DNA from: Bacillota bacterium
GTDB lineage: Bacteria; Bacillota; Clostridia; Christensenellales; Aristaeellaceae
DNA: 64,000 nucleotides
Direction: 5' to 3'
NCBI GenBank assembly: GCA_023416585.1
Contig: JAEZHM010000131.1
Coordinates: forward strand, 155,033 to 219,032
A program made the translations under genes and the position numbers. Shown here piece by piece: positions 16,473 through 25,538 of this stretch (positions are counted from its first letter, which is position 1; each line of letters starts with the position of its first letter). The notes below the pieces were generated by a model. The model made no database searches and was not told the origin of the DNA. It was given only the letters and a program-made list of their open reading frames with translations.

Positions 16473-17120
16473 CTATGCACGCTCTGCTCCGTTCTTTTTG
16501 TACAGATGATAGGAATAGGCCGGCGGCAATAGAACCATTGCTGCTAAAAGAATGATGCTGCCATATGGCCAAGAAAGAAAGGCATTGGCTATCATCAATA
16601 TGCCGCATATCACCCATAAAAAGCCAGCAAACCGGTGGGTTTTGTTCCGGTTATCCTGGCTGTGCAGCGTCCAGGGCAGCTTGATGCCGGCGGTGTAATT
16701 CTGCTTGCATTTGGGCAGGTAGTTGCCGCAGATCACGATCACGATACCTACCAGGGACGTTACAATGGTGCCAATAGGGATGGGCGCCCCCATAGATAAA
16801 AACAGCGTGATGGGCATGACGATCACAGAAATCGCAGGCAACGCCCATTTTGCGGCCTGCTTGATCCGCAGGGAGATGCTGTCGTTCTTGGGGTCATGGT
16901 TCAGGCGGAAATGGGTGATCATGTTAAGCACCGAAAAGATCACAGGCAGGAAAAAGACCGCAGCGCCCTTGGGGAGATAGCCGTTGGGCGCGCCGGTGCT
17001 GTCAAAATGGACCGCTATCTGCTCGGGCAATTTGCCATACAATATAAGCCCCAGTATGATGGGCAAAAGGCAAAGAACTGTCGATATAAAAAGCGGGGTG
17101 TTCAACTTACTTTTCATCAT
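16473..17120 (-). CDS. SdpI/DUF1648 family membrane protein
   Basis: The 215-residue product has six or so hydrophobic segments. It opens with the DUF1648 pattern PEQIAVHFDSTGAPNGYLPKG and continues with the SdpI block GIVIVICGNYLPKCKQNYTAGIK followed by LPWTLHSQDNRNKTHRFAG. In B. subtilis, SdpI protects against the SdpC toxin and works with the autorepressor SdpR. The start at 17120 uses GGAGG 5 bp upstream, lying inside the end of the ArsR-family gene, which it overlaps by 14 bp. Thus the two are translationally coupled as in sdpRI. No SdpC toxin gene is visible here, so a wider envelope role is possible. Confidence 0.85.
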   Translation of the reverse strand: MMKSKLNTPLFISTVLCLLPIILGLILYGKLPEQIAVHFDSTGAPNGYLPKGAAVFFLPVIFSVLNMITHFRLNHDPKNDSISLRIKQAAKWALPAISVIVMPITLFLSMGAPIPIGTIVTSLVGIVIVICGNYLPKCKQNYTAGIKLPWTLHSQDNRNKTHRFAGFLWVICGILMIANAFLSWPYGSIILLAAMVLLPPAYSYHLYKKNGAERA

Positions 17121-17391
17121 TTTTTCCTCCAAATTGCGTTAGCCATAATAATGCTTCCTCAAATACGGATGCGTTCAGTTCGTAGTAAACAAAGTTTTTG
17201 TATTTGGTCTCGGTGACAAGCCCTGCCTTTTTAAGCTGCGCCAGGTGGTAGGAAATGGTGGCGCCGGTCATGTTGAAAGCCTTGACGATCTCCCCGGCCG
17301 ACATTCTGCCGCCTTTCAGGTCGGTCAATATTTTCCGCCGTACAGGGTCCGATAATGCTTTGAAGGTATCCTCAAACCCCACTGACATCAC
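17107..17391 (-). CDS. ArsR-family repressor (SdpR-like)
   Basis: The 94-residue winged-helix protein contains FKALSDPVRRKILTDLKGGRMSAGEIV and the recognition helix region MTGATISYHLAQLKKAGLV, then the wing ETKYKNFVYYEL. It lacks the CxC metal site of ArsR/SmtB sensors, as SdpR does. It is the first gene of a two-gene unit with the SdpI-like gene. Autorepression relieved through membrane SdpI is the known B. subtilis scheme and is inferred here. The upstream AT-rich gap (17392-17520) includes GAAATTCGAATTTC-like dyads that could be its operator. Confidence 0.87.
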   Translation of the reverse strand: MMSVGFEDTFKALSDPVRRKILTDLKGGRMSAGEIVKAFNMTGATISYHLAQLKKAGLVTETKYKNFVYYELNASVFEEALLWLTQFGGKNDEK

Positions 17392-17549
17392 CTCGGTATT
17401 TAGATAAGATTCGAAATAGATTATAGCGCTGAAATTCGAAATGTCAATAGGAATTTAGAGAAAAATCTAAATAGGTATCTATATACGATTTGGCAGATTT
17501 GGCTAATTAATAGAAATGATATGATAACGATCGATTATTATCCTTCCAT

Positions 17550-17655
17550 AAACCTCCCCCAGCCTCCTTCGTCGGCAGCCCCCTCCACGAGGGAGCCTCT
17601 CTCAAAGCCTCCCTCGTGGAGGGAGGTGCCGCCCGCAGGCGGCGGAAGGAGGTTT
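17550..17655. repeat. 106-bp palindromic repeat, copy 1 of family A
   Basis: The element is bounded by AAACCTCC and GGAGGTTT. Its central stem pairs CCCTCCACGAGGGA (17581-17594) with TCCCTCGTGGAGGG (17610-17623). A second copy is at 25539-25642 in the same orientation. The stems differ by a compensated base pair. It encodes no protein and resembles a MITE-like or structured intergenic element. Confidence 0.8.
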
Positions 17656-17783
17656 GATAGGCAGCATATAGCAATATGTCTTATAAAAAAGCGGGCAGGG
17701 GATATCAATTTGGACGCAGGCATACGCATAAAGAAAAAGCATGCAGATCAGCTGTGACCCGCATGCTCTTATGAATAATTAGA

Positions 17784-17837
17784 GGGGATTCCCAAGGGAT
17801 GCCATCCCTTGGGCGGGGTTAAGGGGCAGAGCCCCGG
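17784..17837. repeat. Double-hairpin element, copy 1 of family B, at the 3' end of the CoA-disulfide-reductase-like gene
   Basis: Hairpin one is CCCAAGGGAT (17791-17800) with ATCCCTTGGG (17804-17813). Hairpin two is GGGGC (17823-17827) with GCCCC (17831-17835). A second copy at 50798-50850 sits in the same place relative to htpG. It abuts the stop codon of the minus-strand gene, so it could act in 3' end formation. Confidence 0.7.
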
Positions 17838-20300
17838 CTAAATAAACAGGTTCACGTTCGATTCCTCGGCGTCACCCAGGTAGGCGCCGACGCCGCCCAA
17901 TTCCACACCGTCAATGAGTTCTTCCTTGCGGATGCCCATCACGTCCATGCTCATGGTGCAGGCGACCAGCTTGATGCCGCTTTGCATGGCTTTTTTCATA
18001 AGCTCTTCCAGGGAATCCACATTCTTTTGATGCATGACCATCTTCATCATGGCGGTGCCCATGCCGCCCATGTTCATTTTGGATAGCTTCAATTTGTTGA
18101 CACCACGCGGCATCATACCGCCGAACATGGCCTCGACCATGGATTTTTTGACTTTTTGCCGATTGCCCTTGCGAAGCACGTTCAGGCCCCAGAAGGTAAA
18201 GAACATGGTGACGTTACGGCCCATGGCGGCGGCGCCGTTGGCGATGATGAAGGAAGCCAGAACTTTGTCAAGATCGCCGCTGAAAACAATGATGGTCTTG
18301 CCATCTCCCTTGGGGCTGTCCGATACAGCAGGAGCTGAGGCTGATCCCTTTTTCACCAAAGCCACATATTCATTGCCCCGGTGGATGTTTTGCACCAGCG
18401 TATTCCCTGTGCGCCGGCACCAGGATACGATATCCCGGGCAAAGCCTGGGTCGTTGGCGGATACCTCGATCACATCGCCGTCCTTCAGGCTCTTCATGGT
18501 TTCAAACACCTTCATGATGGGACCGGGGCACTGCAGGCCGGAGCAGTCCAGGCGCATGGAGGCGACGGCCACATCATTGAGGCTTTGGTGGCCGGAATCG
18601 GAAATGGCGGCGGATTGAAGCATGGAGGACGCCTCCTTGTTTTGATAGTGGGTGGACACATAGAATTTTGTGCCGCCGGGATATACCTTTACGTTTGTAA
18701 AACCGTTCTCTTTGAGAATGCGAGCCGCGTTATAAGCCCGGACACCGATGGCGCAGAAAACAACGGTTTCTTTGGATTTATTCAATTCGGAAAGCCTTGA
18801 CCGAAGCTGCCCCAGGGGAATGTGCTTTGAATTCGGTACCTCAAAGACCATGCGTTCGGCTTCCTCCCGCACGTCCAGCACGGTGCTGCCGCTGCTGTGA
18901 TTAAGCGCGTCCCAATCCGCCAAGGCAGCCTTGCCCGTGAGCAGGTTTTCCGCCACAAAGCCTGCCATGTTTACAGGATCCTTAGCGGAGGAGTAGGGCG
19001 GCGCGTAGGCCAGTTCCAGGTCTTTCAAATCCAGAACGGAGGCATTTAAGCGGATGGCTGTGGCGATGACGTCGATTCGCTTGTCAACGCCCTCCCGGCC
19101 AACGATCTGCGCGCCGAATATTGTTGAACCATCCTTTTTAAAGAGCAGCTTCAGTGTCAGGAGAGTTGCGCCGGGGTAATACCCCGCGTGGGAGTTTTGG
19201 GTGATGATAAGGGTCTCATAATCTTCCCCCTTGGCAAGGCCCTGCTTTTTCAGCGCCTTTTCATTAGCTCCGGTGGAGGCGGCGGTAAGATCGAACACCT
19301 TGGCAATGGATGTACCCTGGGTGCCCTTGTAGCTGGAATCAAGACCCGCAATGTTGTCCGCCGCTATGCGGCCCTGGCGGTTGGCCGGTCCGGCCAATGG
19401 GACCATGGTCCGGCCCTTGAATATGAAATCCTCCACCTCTACTGCGTCGCCCACGGCGTAGATACTTGAGTCGCTGGTACGCATATGATCGTCTGTCACA
19501 ATGCCGCCGGCAGGGCTGACTTGAAGCCCTGCATCCTTGGCCAGCGCGCTGTTGGGCTTCACGCCTATAGAAAGAATGACAAGATCGGTTTTGATTTCCT
19601 TGCCGCTTTTCAGCTTCACGGTGATGCCGCTGACCATGTCTTCAAAAGAGGCCACACCGTCGGAAAGACACAGGTGCACGCCGCTTTCCGTAAGGTGCTC
19701 GTGCAAAAGCTGCGCCATTTCATAGTCCAGGGGGGCCATTACCTGGTCCAGCATTTCGGCAATGGTTACCTCAAGGCCCGCGTGATGCAGGTTTTCAGCC
19801 ATCTCCAGGCCAATGAAACCGCCGCCTACCACAACGGCGCTCTTTGCGTTATGCTCCTTGATAAAGGTACGGATGCGGTCGGTGTCCGGAACTGTCCACA
19901 GCGTCATGACGCGTTTTGATTCCCGGCCGGGGATGGGCGGCGTCAGCGGTGAGGAGCCGGTGGCCAGCACAAGCACGTCATAGGTCTCCGTGTAGGTGGC
20001 ATCCTTTATAAGATCCTTGACGGTGACGGACTTGTTTTCCCGGTCGATGGCCACCACTTCCTGGCGCGTGCGCACATCCAGGCGGAATTTTGCCTTCATG
20101 CCTTCGGGCGTTTGCAGCAAAAGTGATTCTCGGGATTTGATTATATCTCCCACATGATAGGGCAGCCCGCAATTGGCGTAGGAAATGTACTCGCCACGTT
20201 CGAAGAGTATGATTTCCGCCGTTTCGTCAAGACGCCTAAGCCTTGCTGCTGTGCTGGCCCCGCCGGCCACGCCGCCCACGATCAGTACCTTTTTCCCCAT
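17838..20300 (-). CDS. Four-domain CoA-disulfide-reductase-like protein: FAD oxidoreductase, rhodanese, TusA, DsrE-like
   Basis: The 820-residue protein handles sulfur in the cytoplasm. Residues 1-450 form a pyridine nucleotide-disulfide oxidoreductase with FAD site VGGVAGGASTAARLRR, active Cys44 in SYANCGLPYHVG and the NAD site VVVGGGFIGLEMAE. Single active Cys43-type enzymes reduce CoA disulfide or persulfide. Residues 465-555 are a rhodanese domain with Cys516 (VFCAIGVRAYNAAR). Residues 580-650 are a TusA domain with Cys591 in LDCSGLQCPGPIMKV. Residues 667-820 are a DsrE/DrsE-type domain. The set suggests persulfide reduction and sulfane-sulfur transfer along one chain. A promoter (TTGAAA-16-TATAAG) is upstream. 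It is monocistronic. Confidence 0.9.
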   Translation of the reverse strand: MGKKVLIVGGVAGGASTAARLRRLDETAEIILFERGEYISYANCGLPYHVGDIIKSRESLLLQTPEGMKAKFRLDVRTRQEVVAIDRENKSVTVKDLIKDATYTETYDVLVLATGSSPLTPPIPGRESKRVMTLWTVPDTDRIRTFIKEHNAKSAVVVGGGFIGLEMAENLHHAGLEVTIAEMLDQVMAPLDYEMAQLLHEHLTESGVHLCLSDGVASFEDMVSGITVKLKSGKEIKTDLVILSIGVKPNSALAKDAGLQVSPAGGIVTDDHMRTSDSSIYAVGDAVEVEDFIFKGRTMVPLAGPANRQGRIAADNIAGLDSSYKGTQGTSIAKVFDLTAASTGANEKALKKQGLAKGEDYETLIITQNSHAGYYPGATLLTLKLLFKKDGSTIFGAQIVGREGVDKRIDVIATAIRLNASVLDLKDLELAYAPPYSSAKDPVNMAGFVAENLLTGKAALADWDALNHSSGSTVLDVREEAERMVFEVPNSKHIPLGQLRSRLSELNKSKETVVFCAIGVRAYNAARILKENGFTNVKVYPGGTKFYVSTHYQNKEASSMLQSAAISDSGHQSLNDVAVASMRLDCSGLQCPGPIMKVFETMKSLKDGDVIEVSANDPGFARDIVSWCRRTGNTLVQNIHRGNEYVALVKKGSASAPAVSDSPKGDGKTIIVFSGDLDKVLASFIIANGAAAMGRNVTMFFTFWGLNVLRKGNRQKVKKSMVEAMFGGMMPRGVNKLKLSKMNMGGMGTAMMKMVMHQKNVDSLEELMKKAMQSGIKLVACTMSMDVMGIRKEELIDGVELGGVGAYLGDAEESNVNLFI

Positions 20301-20319
20301 AACAGCACCCTCTTATTGT

Positions 20320-20347
20320 CTTATAATTAACAAAGGAAGACTTTCAA
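20320..20347 (-). promoter_or_regulatory. Promoter of the CoA-disulfide-reductase-like gene
   Basis: On the minus strand TTGAAA (20347-20342) and TATAAG (20325-20320) are 16 bp apart, 20 bp upstream of the start codon's region. Confidence 0.5.
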
Positions 20348-20396
20348 TTTTCATGATAAGTTTACCCGAAGTATCATTTTTGCTCCGTGACTTTGT

Positions 20397-20409
20397 CACA
20401 CAGAAAAGG
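20397..20409. promoter_or_regulatory. Inverted repeat in divergent promoter region
   Basis: GTGAC TTT GTCAC is a perfect 5-bp dyad in the 196-bp gap between the divergent sulfur-enzyme and rhamnosidase genes. It may bind a regulator; none is identified. Confidence 0.3.
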
Positions 20410-20496
20410 TTTGTTAAAGTTTGCAAGGGAAAACAGTACCTTTGCAGAATTACAATGCAGGGATGATTGAGAGATTAGGTGCAAAGGAGAACAGTT

Positions 20497-22725
20497 ATGC
20501 GTGACATTCTTCATGGTGAATGGATTTCAGGCGGGATGGAGGACTCAAAGGCAGCTCCCGTTTTCCGCAAAGTGTTTTCTATAAAGAAGATGCTGGGTGC
20601 AACGCTGTACATAACAGCCCTGGGTGTGTACGAGGCATTCCTTAACGGTGTACGTGTGGGCAGCTTTGTGCTGGCTCCCGGCTGGACGGATTATGAAAAG
20701 CGGCTTCAGGTGCAAGCGTATGATGTAAAAGCGCTGCTAACGGAAAGCAACGAGCTTTGCGTTACGGTAGGCCCGGGCTGGTACGGCAGCCGGCTGGGGT
20801 GGGAGAAGCAGCATCCGGGCGGCAATCCCGTAGCTTTGATCGCCACACTACGGCTTCAATACGCAGACGGCAGGCTGGAAGACATCGTCACCGACGGAAG
20901 CTGGCAGTGGGCCGGCTCGAATGTACTGTGCAGCACCATCTATGACGGGGAAACGGTGGACGGGCGCATACAGCCCCGGGATTGGCAATCTGCCATATGC
21001 GTGCCGCTGCCCAAGGATATCCTCCTGCCCCAGGAGGGGGAGGAAGTTTGCGAGCAGGAGCATCTTTCGCCTGCCGCCGTTATAAGGACGCCAAAAGGCG
21101 AGGATGTTATTGACTTTGGCCAGAATCTGACGGGATATGTGCAATTCACCGTTTCCGGCCCGGCGGGACATCAAGTGACCGTCCGCCACGCGGAGGTGCT
21201 GGACAAGGATGGTAACTTCTACACCGCCAACCTGCGCAGCGCCAAGGCGGAGTATCATTGCATCCTTGCGGAGGGGCAGAACACGTTCAAGCCGCGTTTC
21301 ACCTTCTTTGGCTTCCGCTATATACAGTTGACCGGCTGGCCGGAAGAAATCAAGAAAGAGAACTTTACTGCCATCGCTGTCCATTCCAATATGAAGCGCA
21401 CCGGGTATTTTGAATGCGGGAATCCCCTTGTCAACCGGCTGTACCAAAACATTATCTGGGGACAGAAGGGAAATTTTCTGGATGTGCCCACAGACTGCCC
21501 CCAGCGGGACGAGCGGCTTGGCTGGACGGGGGACGCCCAGGTGTTTATCAAAACTGCTGCGTACAATTTTGATGTGCAGAGGTTCTTTCAAAAATGGCTG
21601 CACGATTTGAAGTCCTGCCAGTATGCAGACGGCAGCGTGCCCGCGGTAATCCCCGATGTGCTGACGAGAGACGCGGGCCGTTCCTTTCATACCCTAATGA
21701 ATAAAGACGCGCGGGGCGGCAGCGGATCGGCCGCCTGGGGTGACGCCGCCTGCATTTGTCCCTGGCAGATGTATGTAAGCTATGGCGACAGGACGATTCT
21801 GGCGGAACAGTTTGAAAGCATGAAAAGCTGGGTGGAATATATAAGAAGCCAGGGCAGTTCGGAAGAATTGTGGGACACCGGCGCGCATTATGGCGACTGG
21901 CTGGGGCTGGACGCGCCTTCCGGCAGCTACAAGGGCAGCACGGACGAGGGGTTGATTGCCACCGCCATGTATGCAAATTCAGTGCATCTTCTGGTCAAGG
22001 CCGGAAAGGTTCTGGGCCATAATATGAAGGAGTATGAGGATTTGCATGGCCGCATTGTGAAAGCGTTCAAAGAAAAGTACATGCCGGGCGGGAAGCTGTC
22101 TTGCTTAACCCAAACGGCCCATGTGCTGGCGCTTAAGTTTGATTTGTGTCAGGATAAGGCGGCAACAGCCGCATCCCTGGTCAAGATGATACAAGACAAC
22201 GGCACACATCTCAGCACCGGCTTTGTGGGCACGCCGTACCTTTTGCATGTGCTATCGGATAACGGCTATGGGAAGCTGGCCTATTCCCTGCTTTTGCAGG
22301 AGTCGTTCCCTTCCTGGCTGTTTTCGGTGAAGATGGGCGCCACCACCATCTGGGAGCATTGGGACGGCCTGCGCGAAGACGGCACCATGTGGAGCACTGA
22401 TATGAATTCCTTCAACCATTATGCCTATGGCGCAATGGGTGACTGGATGTTCTCGGTTGCCGCAGGCATAAATCCTGTGGAGGAAGCGCCGGGGTATGCA
22501 AAGATCCTCATCGCGCCTCAGCCGGATGAGCGCCTGGGCTATGTAAAATCATCATTGGAAACACCGCACGGGCAAATCCTAAGCGAGTGGCGGTATGAGG
22601 GGGATATGATTCATTACGAGATTAAAATCCCTCAAAACGTGCAGGCGGAAATTGTTATAAGCGGCAAATCCCAAAAAGTAAACGGCGGCATCTTTACGAT
22701 GACCGCCGCGAGGGAATGCGTATAA
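20497..22725 (+). CDS. Alpha-L-rhamnosidase, GH78 family
   Basis: The 742-residue enzyme starts at 20497 after AAAGGAGA. It has no signal peptide, so it acts in the cytoplasm on imported oligosaccharides or glycosides. The N-terminal 150 residues form the jelly-roll domain (ALGVYEAFLNGVRVGSFVLAP, LAPGWTDYEKR). A beta-sandwich follows with GEDVIDFGQNLTGYVQF. The (alpha/alpha)6 catalytic domain contains FLDVPTDCPQRDERLGW with TGDAQVF, and the late GATTIWEHWDG with SFNHYAYGAMGDW, both GH78 hallmarks that carry the acidic catalytic residues. GH78 enzymes release terminal L-rhamnose from plant glycosides and pectin fragments. It is slightly shorter than many members (about 900) through loss of the extra N-terminal module. 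Confidence 0.92.
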   Translation: MRDILHGEWISGGMEDSKAAPVFRKVFSIKKMLGATLYITALGVYEAFLNGVRVGSFVLAPGWTDYEKRLQVQAYDVKALLTESNELCVTVGPGWYGSRLGWEKQHPGGNPVALIATLRLQYADGRLEDIVTDGSWQWAGSNVLCSTIYDGETVDGRIQPRDWQSAICVPLPKDILLPQEGEEVCEQEHLSPAAVIRTPKGEDVIDFGQNLTGYVQFTVSGPAGHQVTVRHAEVLDKDGNFYTANLRSAKAEYHCILAEGQNTFKPRFTFFGFRYIQLTGWPEEIKKENFTAIAVHSNMKRTGYFECGNPLVNRLYQNIIWGQKGNFLDVPTDCPQRDERLGWTGDAQVFIKTAAYNFDVQRFFQKWLHDLKSCQYADGSVPAVIPDVLTRDAGRSFHTLMNKDARGGSGSAAWGDAACICPWQMYVSYGDRTILAEQFESMKSWVEYIRSQGSSEELWDTGAHYGDWLGLDAPSGSYKGSTDEGLIATAMYANSVHLLVKAGKVLGHNMKEYEDLHGRIVKAFKEKYMPGGKLSCLTQTAHVLALKFDLCQDKAATAASLVKMIQDNGTHLSTGFVGTPYLLHVLSDNGYGKLAYSLLLQESFPSWLFSVKMGATTIWEHWDGLREDGTMWSTDMNSFNHYAYGAMGDWMFSVAAGINPVEEAPGYAKILIAPQPDERLGYVKSSLETPHGQILSEWRYEGDMIHYEIKIPQNVQAEIVISGKSQKVNGGIFTMTAARECV

Positions 22726-22916
22726 CATGCCGTTTCCGGTTGTCAGTCAACTACAGAAGTTGTGGAATATAGGGAATTGTATAGTGCAGTCTGGTGTGTC
22801 CAGGGTACCAAGCTTATTCGGTGATTGATAAGTAATGATGCAACACGGTATACTAGTTAGCTTCTCGGCAGGGGGCCTGGCCGCTTTGAAAATCTATTCA
22901 TTTATGCCCGAAAGCC

Positions 22917-23429
22917 GTAGGGGTAATTAGTAATCGCCCGCCAAGCCGCGTTGATCGTCCGCACCGGATAGGCAGCCGCCTGTTGCCCTTCCCGGTTGAC
23001 TTGAACCCTGGCAGGCGGATTATTAATCGCCCCTACAATTGCAATGAGTATATTGGCTTTTCTTCTGGCATCTACAAGCTCCGACTTGAAGCCAACAAAC
23101 ACATGACGTTGTAGGGGCGATTAGTAATCGCCCGCAAGCCGCATTTATCGCCTGCACCGGATAGGCAGCCGCCTGTTGCCCTTCCCGGTTGACTTGAACC
23201 TTAGCAGGCGGGCGATTACTAATCGCCCCTACAATTGCAATGAGTATATTGGCTTTTCTTCCGGCATCTACAAGCTCCGACTTGAAGCCAACAAACACAT
23301 GATGTTGTAGGGGCGATTAGTAATCGCCCGCCAAGCCGCGTTGATCGTCCGCACCGGATAGGCAGCCGCCTGTTGCCCTTCCCGGTTGACTCGAACCCTA
23401 GCAGGCGGGCGATTACTAATCGCCCCTAC
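22917..23429. repeat. Tandem array of three palindromic elements (family C) with 74-bp spacers
   Basis: Cores lie at 22917-23036, 23111-23232 and 23307-23429 (120-123 bp each). Each core begins with GTAGGGGCGATTAGTAATCG or a close variant and ends with its reverse complement, giving terminal inverted repeats of about 25 bp. Two spacers (23037-23110 and 23233-23306) are nearly identical 74-mers, so the duplicated unit is about 195 bp. Core interiors differ by a few bases. Minus-strand frames crossing the spacers read alike only because of the duplication and are not taken as genes. No flanking transposase is seen. Confidence 0.85.
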
Positions 23430-23508
23430 GGCATCGTTTGTTTGTTGATCTCTCCGCTATGTCTTGTGCTTTTCATTGCTTCTGTAGTTGCCAGAATACT
23501 AGATTGTT

Positions 23509-24282
23509 TTATCTTTGATTCCATTCCATGTGCCTTAATCGAAGCAGGGTAATCTCCATAAAGACCAAGATCAGGGCAATGGTAATCAGCAAGGTCCGCA
23601 TCATGTTCGGGGCAGGAGCGGTGCTTAAGCTCATGGCCGCGTCCAGCAGGCCCGAAGGCAGGTAAGCGGAAATATGCAGCAGGCTTCCAAGATAGCTTGC
23701 GCCATAAGCAACGCCAAGCGTAACAAACCCGGCGGCGATGGGCTTTTTGATGATTGCCCCCCACATGAGTAAGCTTGCGGTCAGGAACACCATATAGACG
23801 CCCTGTAAAAGCCCGCCCCGCAAAATGGGCAGGAATCCAATGTCGAAGGAGAACAAAAGCCCGGCGTATGCGTAGTCGATGGCCAGTGCGGTTGTAAGAA
23901 TCAGAACCAGCACCGCGCCGAATACCAGAAGCTTAGCACCTGCGATCTTCATAAACTGCTTTCCTGAGCACAGGGGCAATACAAGCGTATTGTCCTTGAT
24001 TTCCTGTGCCAATAAACCACACAAGGTAAAGGCCACAATTACGGAACCAATTTCAAACACATCGCCCATATAGCTTTGGATACATTGGATCTGTGTCATT
24101 TGAAACATTTGGTTCATCACTTCTGGCGTTATACCCGGCATCTGGCTTTGCATCACGGAAGGAACGACCAGCTTCATCATTACCGGGGTCAGCATCGCAA
24201 AAAACAAAAAGCTGGCTGCCAGGATCAAAAACCGGCCGTTGCGCAGGCCATAGCGTATTTCTTTTGATATTTCACGAACCAA
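23509..24282 (-). CDS. ABC-2 type transporter permease
   Basis: The 257-residue protein has six hydrophobic segments (for example FLILAASFLFFAMLTPV near the N-terminus and LLITIALILVFMEITLL near the C-terminus) and the GLLAQEIKDNTLVLPL type sequence seen in ABC-2 permeases, with an amphipathic KEIRYGLRNGR start. It overlaps the end of the ATPase gene by 11 bp and thus is translated from the same message. The pair forms an exporter; related exporters provide resistance to antimicrobial peptides or export lipids. A two-component system downstream on the same strand order supports an envelope-stress role, which is inferred. Confidence 0.85.
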   Translation of the reverse strand: MVREISKEIRYGLRNGRFLILAASFLFFAMLTPVMMKLVVPSVMQSQMPGITPEVMNQMFQMTQIQCIQSYMGDVFEIGSVIVAFTLCGLLAQEIKDNTLVLPLCSGKQFMKIAGAKLLVFGAVLVLILTTALAIDYAYAGLLFSFDIGFLPILRGGLLQGVYMVFLTASLLMWGAIIKKPIAAGFVTLGVAYGASYLGSLLHISAYLPSGLLDAAMSLSTAPAPNMMRTLLITIALILVFMEITLLRLRHMEWNQR

Positions 24283-25192
24283 GGCCGTTCACCTCCTTCA
24301 GGAAAATATCCTCCAGCGTGTGCTTATGCAGCGTAAGCGATTTGACAGGGATATCTTTGGCTGCAAAAAAGCCCATGAGTTGCTTGGACAAGTCATCCGC
24401 GTCCCTTGCGGTGACGGTGACAAGGTCATCCTTGACACGAACATCCGTCACGCCGCGCAGTGCCTGCAGCCTCGATACGGCCTCGCTGCTTAGGGGAATG
24501 GAGGGTTCGATATCGTAGATAGGCAGAATATGGTCTCTTTGGATATCATAAAGGGGCTTCTCCACAATCATTTTGCCGGAGGCGATCATGCCCACCGTGT
24601 CGCACACGCGCTCTACATCGTTTAGAATGTGGGTGGAAAAGAACACCGTCTTGCCCATCTGCTTTAAATCCTTCATCAGGCGGAGCACGTCGCTGCGGCC
24701 TTCGGGGTCCAGCGCGGATGAAGGCTCATCCAGGATCAGCAGAGCGGGATTGTGGATCATGGCGGAGGCGATGCCCAGCCGCTGTTTCATGCCCCTGGAA
24801 AATCCGCCCACCCGGCGGTTCGCCGCCTCCATAAGGCCCACCCAGTGCAGCATTTCCTGAACGCGGCCCTTTGTAGCGGTGCTCTTTCCGCTGCTGCCCA
24901 AGTATTCCAGTGTTTCCTTCGCGGTGAGCCAGGGGTAGAACCTGGGGTCTTCCGGGAGATACCCAATATTCAGATCGCTTAAGCTTGTAGTTTTGGATAC
25001 ATCTTTGCCGTTTACCACGCATGTGCCGCCGCTTGGCCGGGAAAGCCCCGACAGTATGTTCATGGTGGTGGATTTTCCGGCGCCGTTGTGGCCGATAAAG
25101 CCGTATATCTCGCCGCTTTTCACATTCAAGTCGATGCCCTTCAGAGCCTCGAACGAGTGGAAGTTCTTTTTCAGATTCCGGACGGTAATCAT
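24272..25192 (-). CDS. ABC exporter ATP-binding protein
   Basis: The start at 25192 shares its A with the TGA stop of the preceding small gene (TGATG), giving translational coupling; longer upstream frames lack a start signal. The 306-residue protein has Walker A GHNGAGKSTTMNIL, the signature FSRGMKQRLGIASAM, Walker B LLILDEPSSALDPEG and the H-loop FFSTHILNDVERV. The C-terminal 80 residues after the ABC core are the extension common to BcrA/CcmA-type ATPases that ends in LEDIFLKE. It drives the ABC-2 permease encoded next. The substrate is unknown; antimicrobial peptide or lipid export is typical. Confidence 0.9.
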   Translation of the reverse strand: MITVRNLKKNFHSFEALKGIDLNVKSGEIYGFIGHNGAGKSTTMNILSGLSRPSGGTCVVNGKDVSKTTSLSDLNIGYLPEDPRFYPWLTAKETLEYLGSSGKSTATKGRVQEMLHWVGLMEAANRRVGGFSRGMKQRLGIASAMIHNPALLILDEPSSALDPEGRSDVLRLMKDLKQMGKTVFFSTHILNDVERVCDTVGMIASGKMIVEKPLYDIQRDHILPIYDIEPSIPLSSEAVSRLQALRGVTDVRVKDDLVTVTARDADDLSKQLMGFFAAKDIPVKSLTLHKHTLEDIFLKEVNGLGS

Positions 25193-25404
25193 CAGTAGGC
25201 CTTCTTTCTGCCTATGATCAAAAACAGCATCGGACCTAACAGGTTTACAAACACGCAGATCACAAGCCATAGCCACTTGTTCAGGTTCTGTACGCCCTCC
25301 CTGAAAATTTTCAGCCCGCAGTAGATGGCAAGCCCTAACTGGATGGCCACCAGGGGCAGAAGCAGCAGGACCAATTCGCTGGTTAATTGCAATCCGTTCA
25401 TCAT
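25192..25404 (-). CDS. Small two-span PLDc_N-type membrane protein
   Basis: The ATG at 25404 lies just after AAAGGAGGTATG. The 70-residue product has two hydrophobic spans, LVLLLLPLVAIQLGLAIYCG and LWLVICVFVNLLGPMLFLI, joined by a polar turn (FREGVQNLNK) and ended by GRKKAY. This is the PLDc_N pattern found at the N-terminus of cardiolipin synthases and as small stand-alone proteins beside ABC exporters. It is the first gene of the exporter operon and is coupled to the ATPase by a TGATG overlap. A role as exporter accessory or membrane anchor is inferred. Confidence 0.8.
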   Translation of the reverse strand: MMNGLQLTSELVLLLLPLVAIQLGLAIYCGLKIFREGVQNLNKWLWLVICVFVNLLGPMLFLIIGRKKAY

Positions 25405-25538
25405 GCATACCTCCTTTTCGGTACGCACTGATAGTAACAAGGACTTTGGCCATATGATAAGTGACTGCAGTCATATAAGGAGTCATATGAATATTGGCAC
25501 TAAAAAAGAGGCGGTGAATATTCGCCTCTATGTCGATA

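Noticed and set aside
16473..17391. Complete Sdp toxin-immunity system
   Set aside because: Only the repressor and immunity-type genes are seen; no SdpC-like toxin or SdpAB maturation genes are near.
23023..23298. Minus-strand reading frames across the tandem repeat array, with similar translated sequences (FKSELVDA type)
   Set aside because: The likeness comes from the duplicated spacer and palindromes; there is no ribosome-binding site or family match.
22917..23429. CRISPR array
   Set aside because: Only three long, palindromic cores with identical spacers; CRISPR needs short repeats with different spacers and cas genes.
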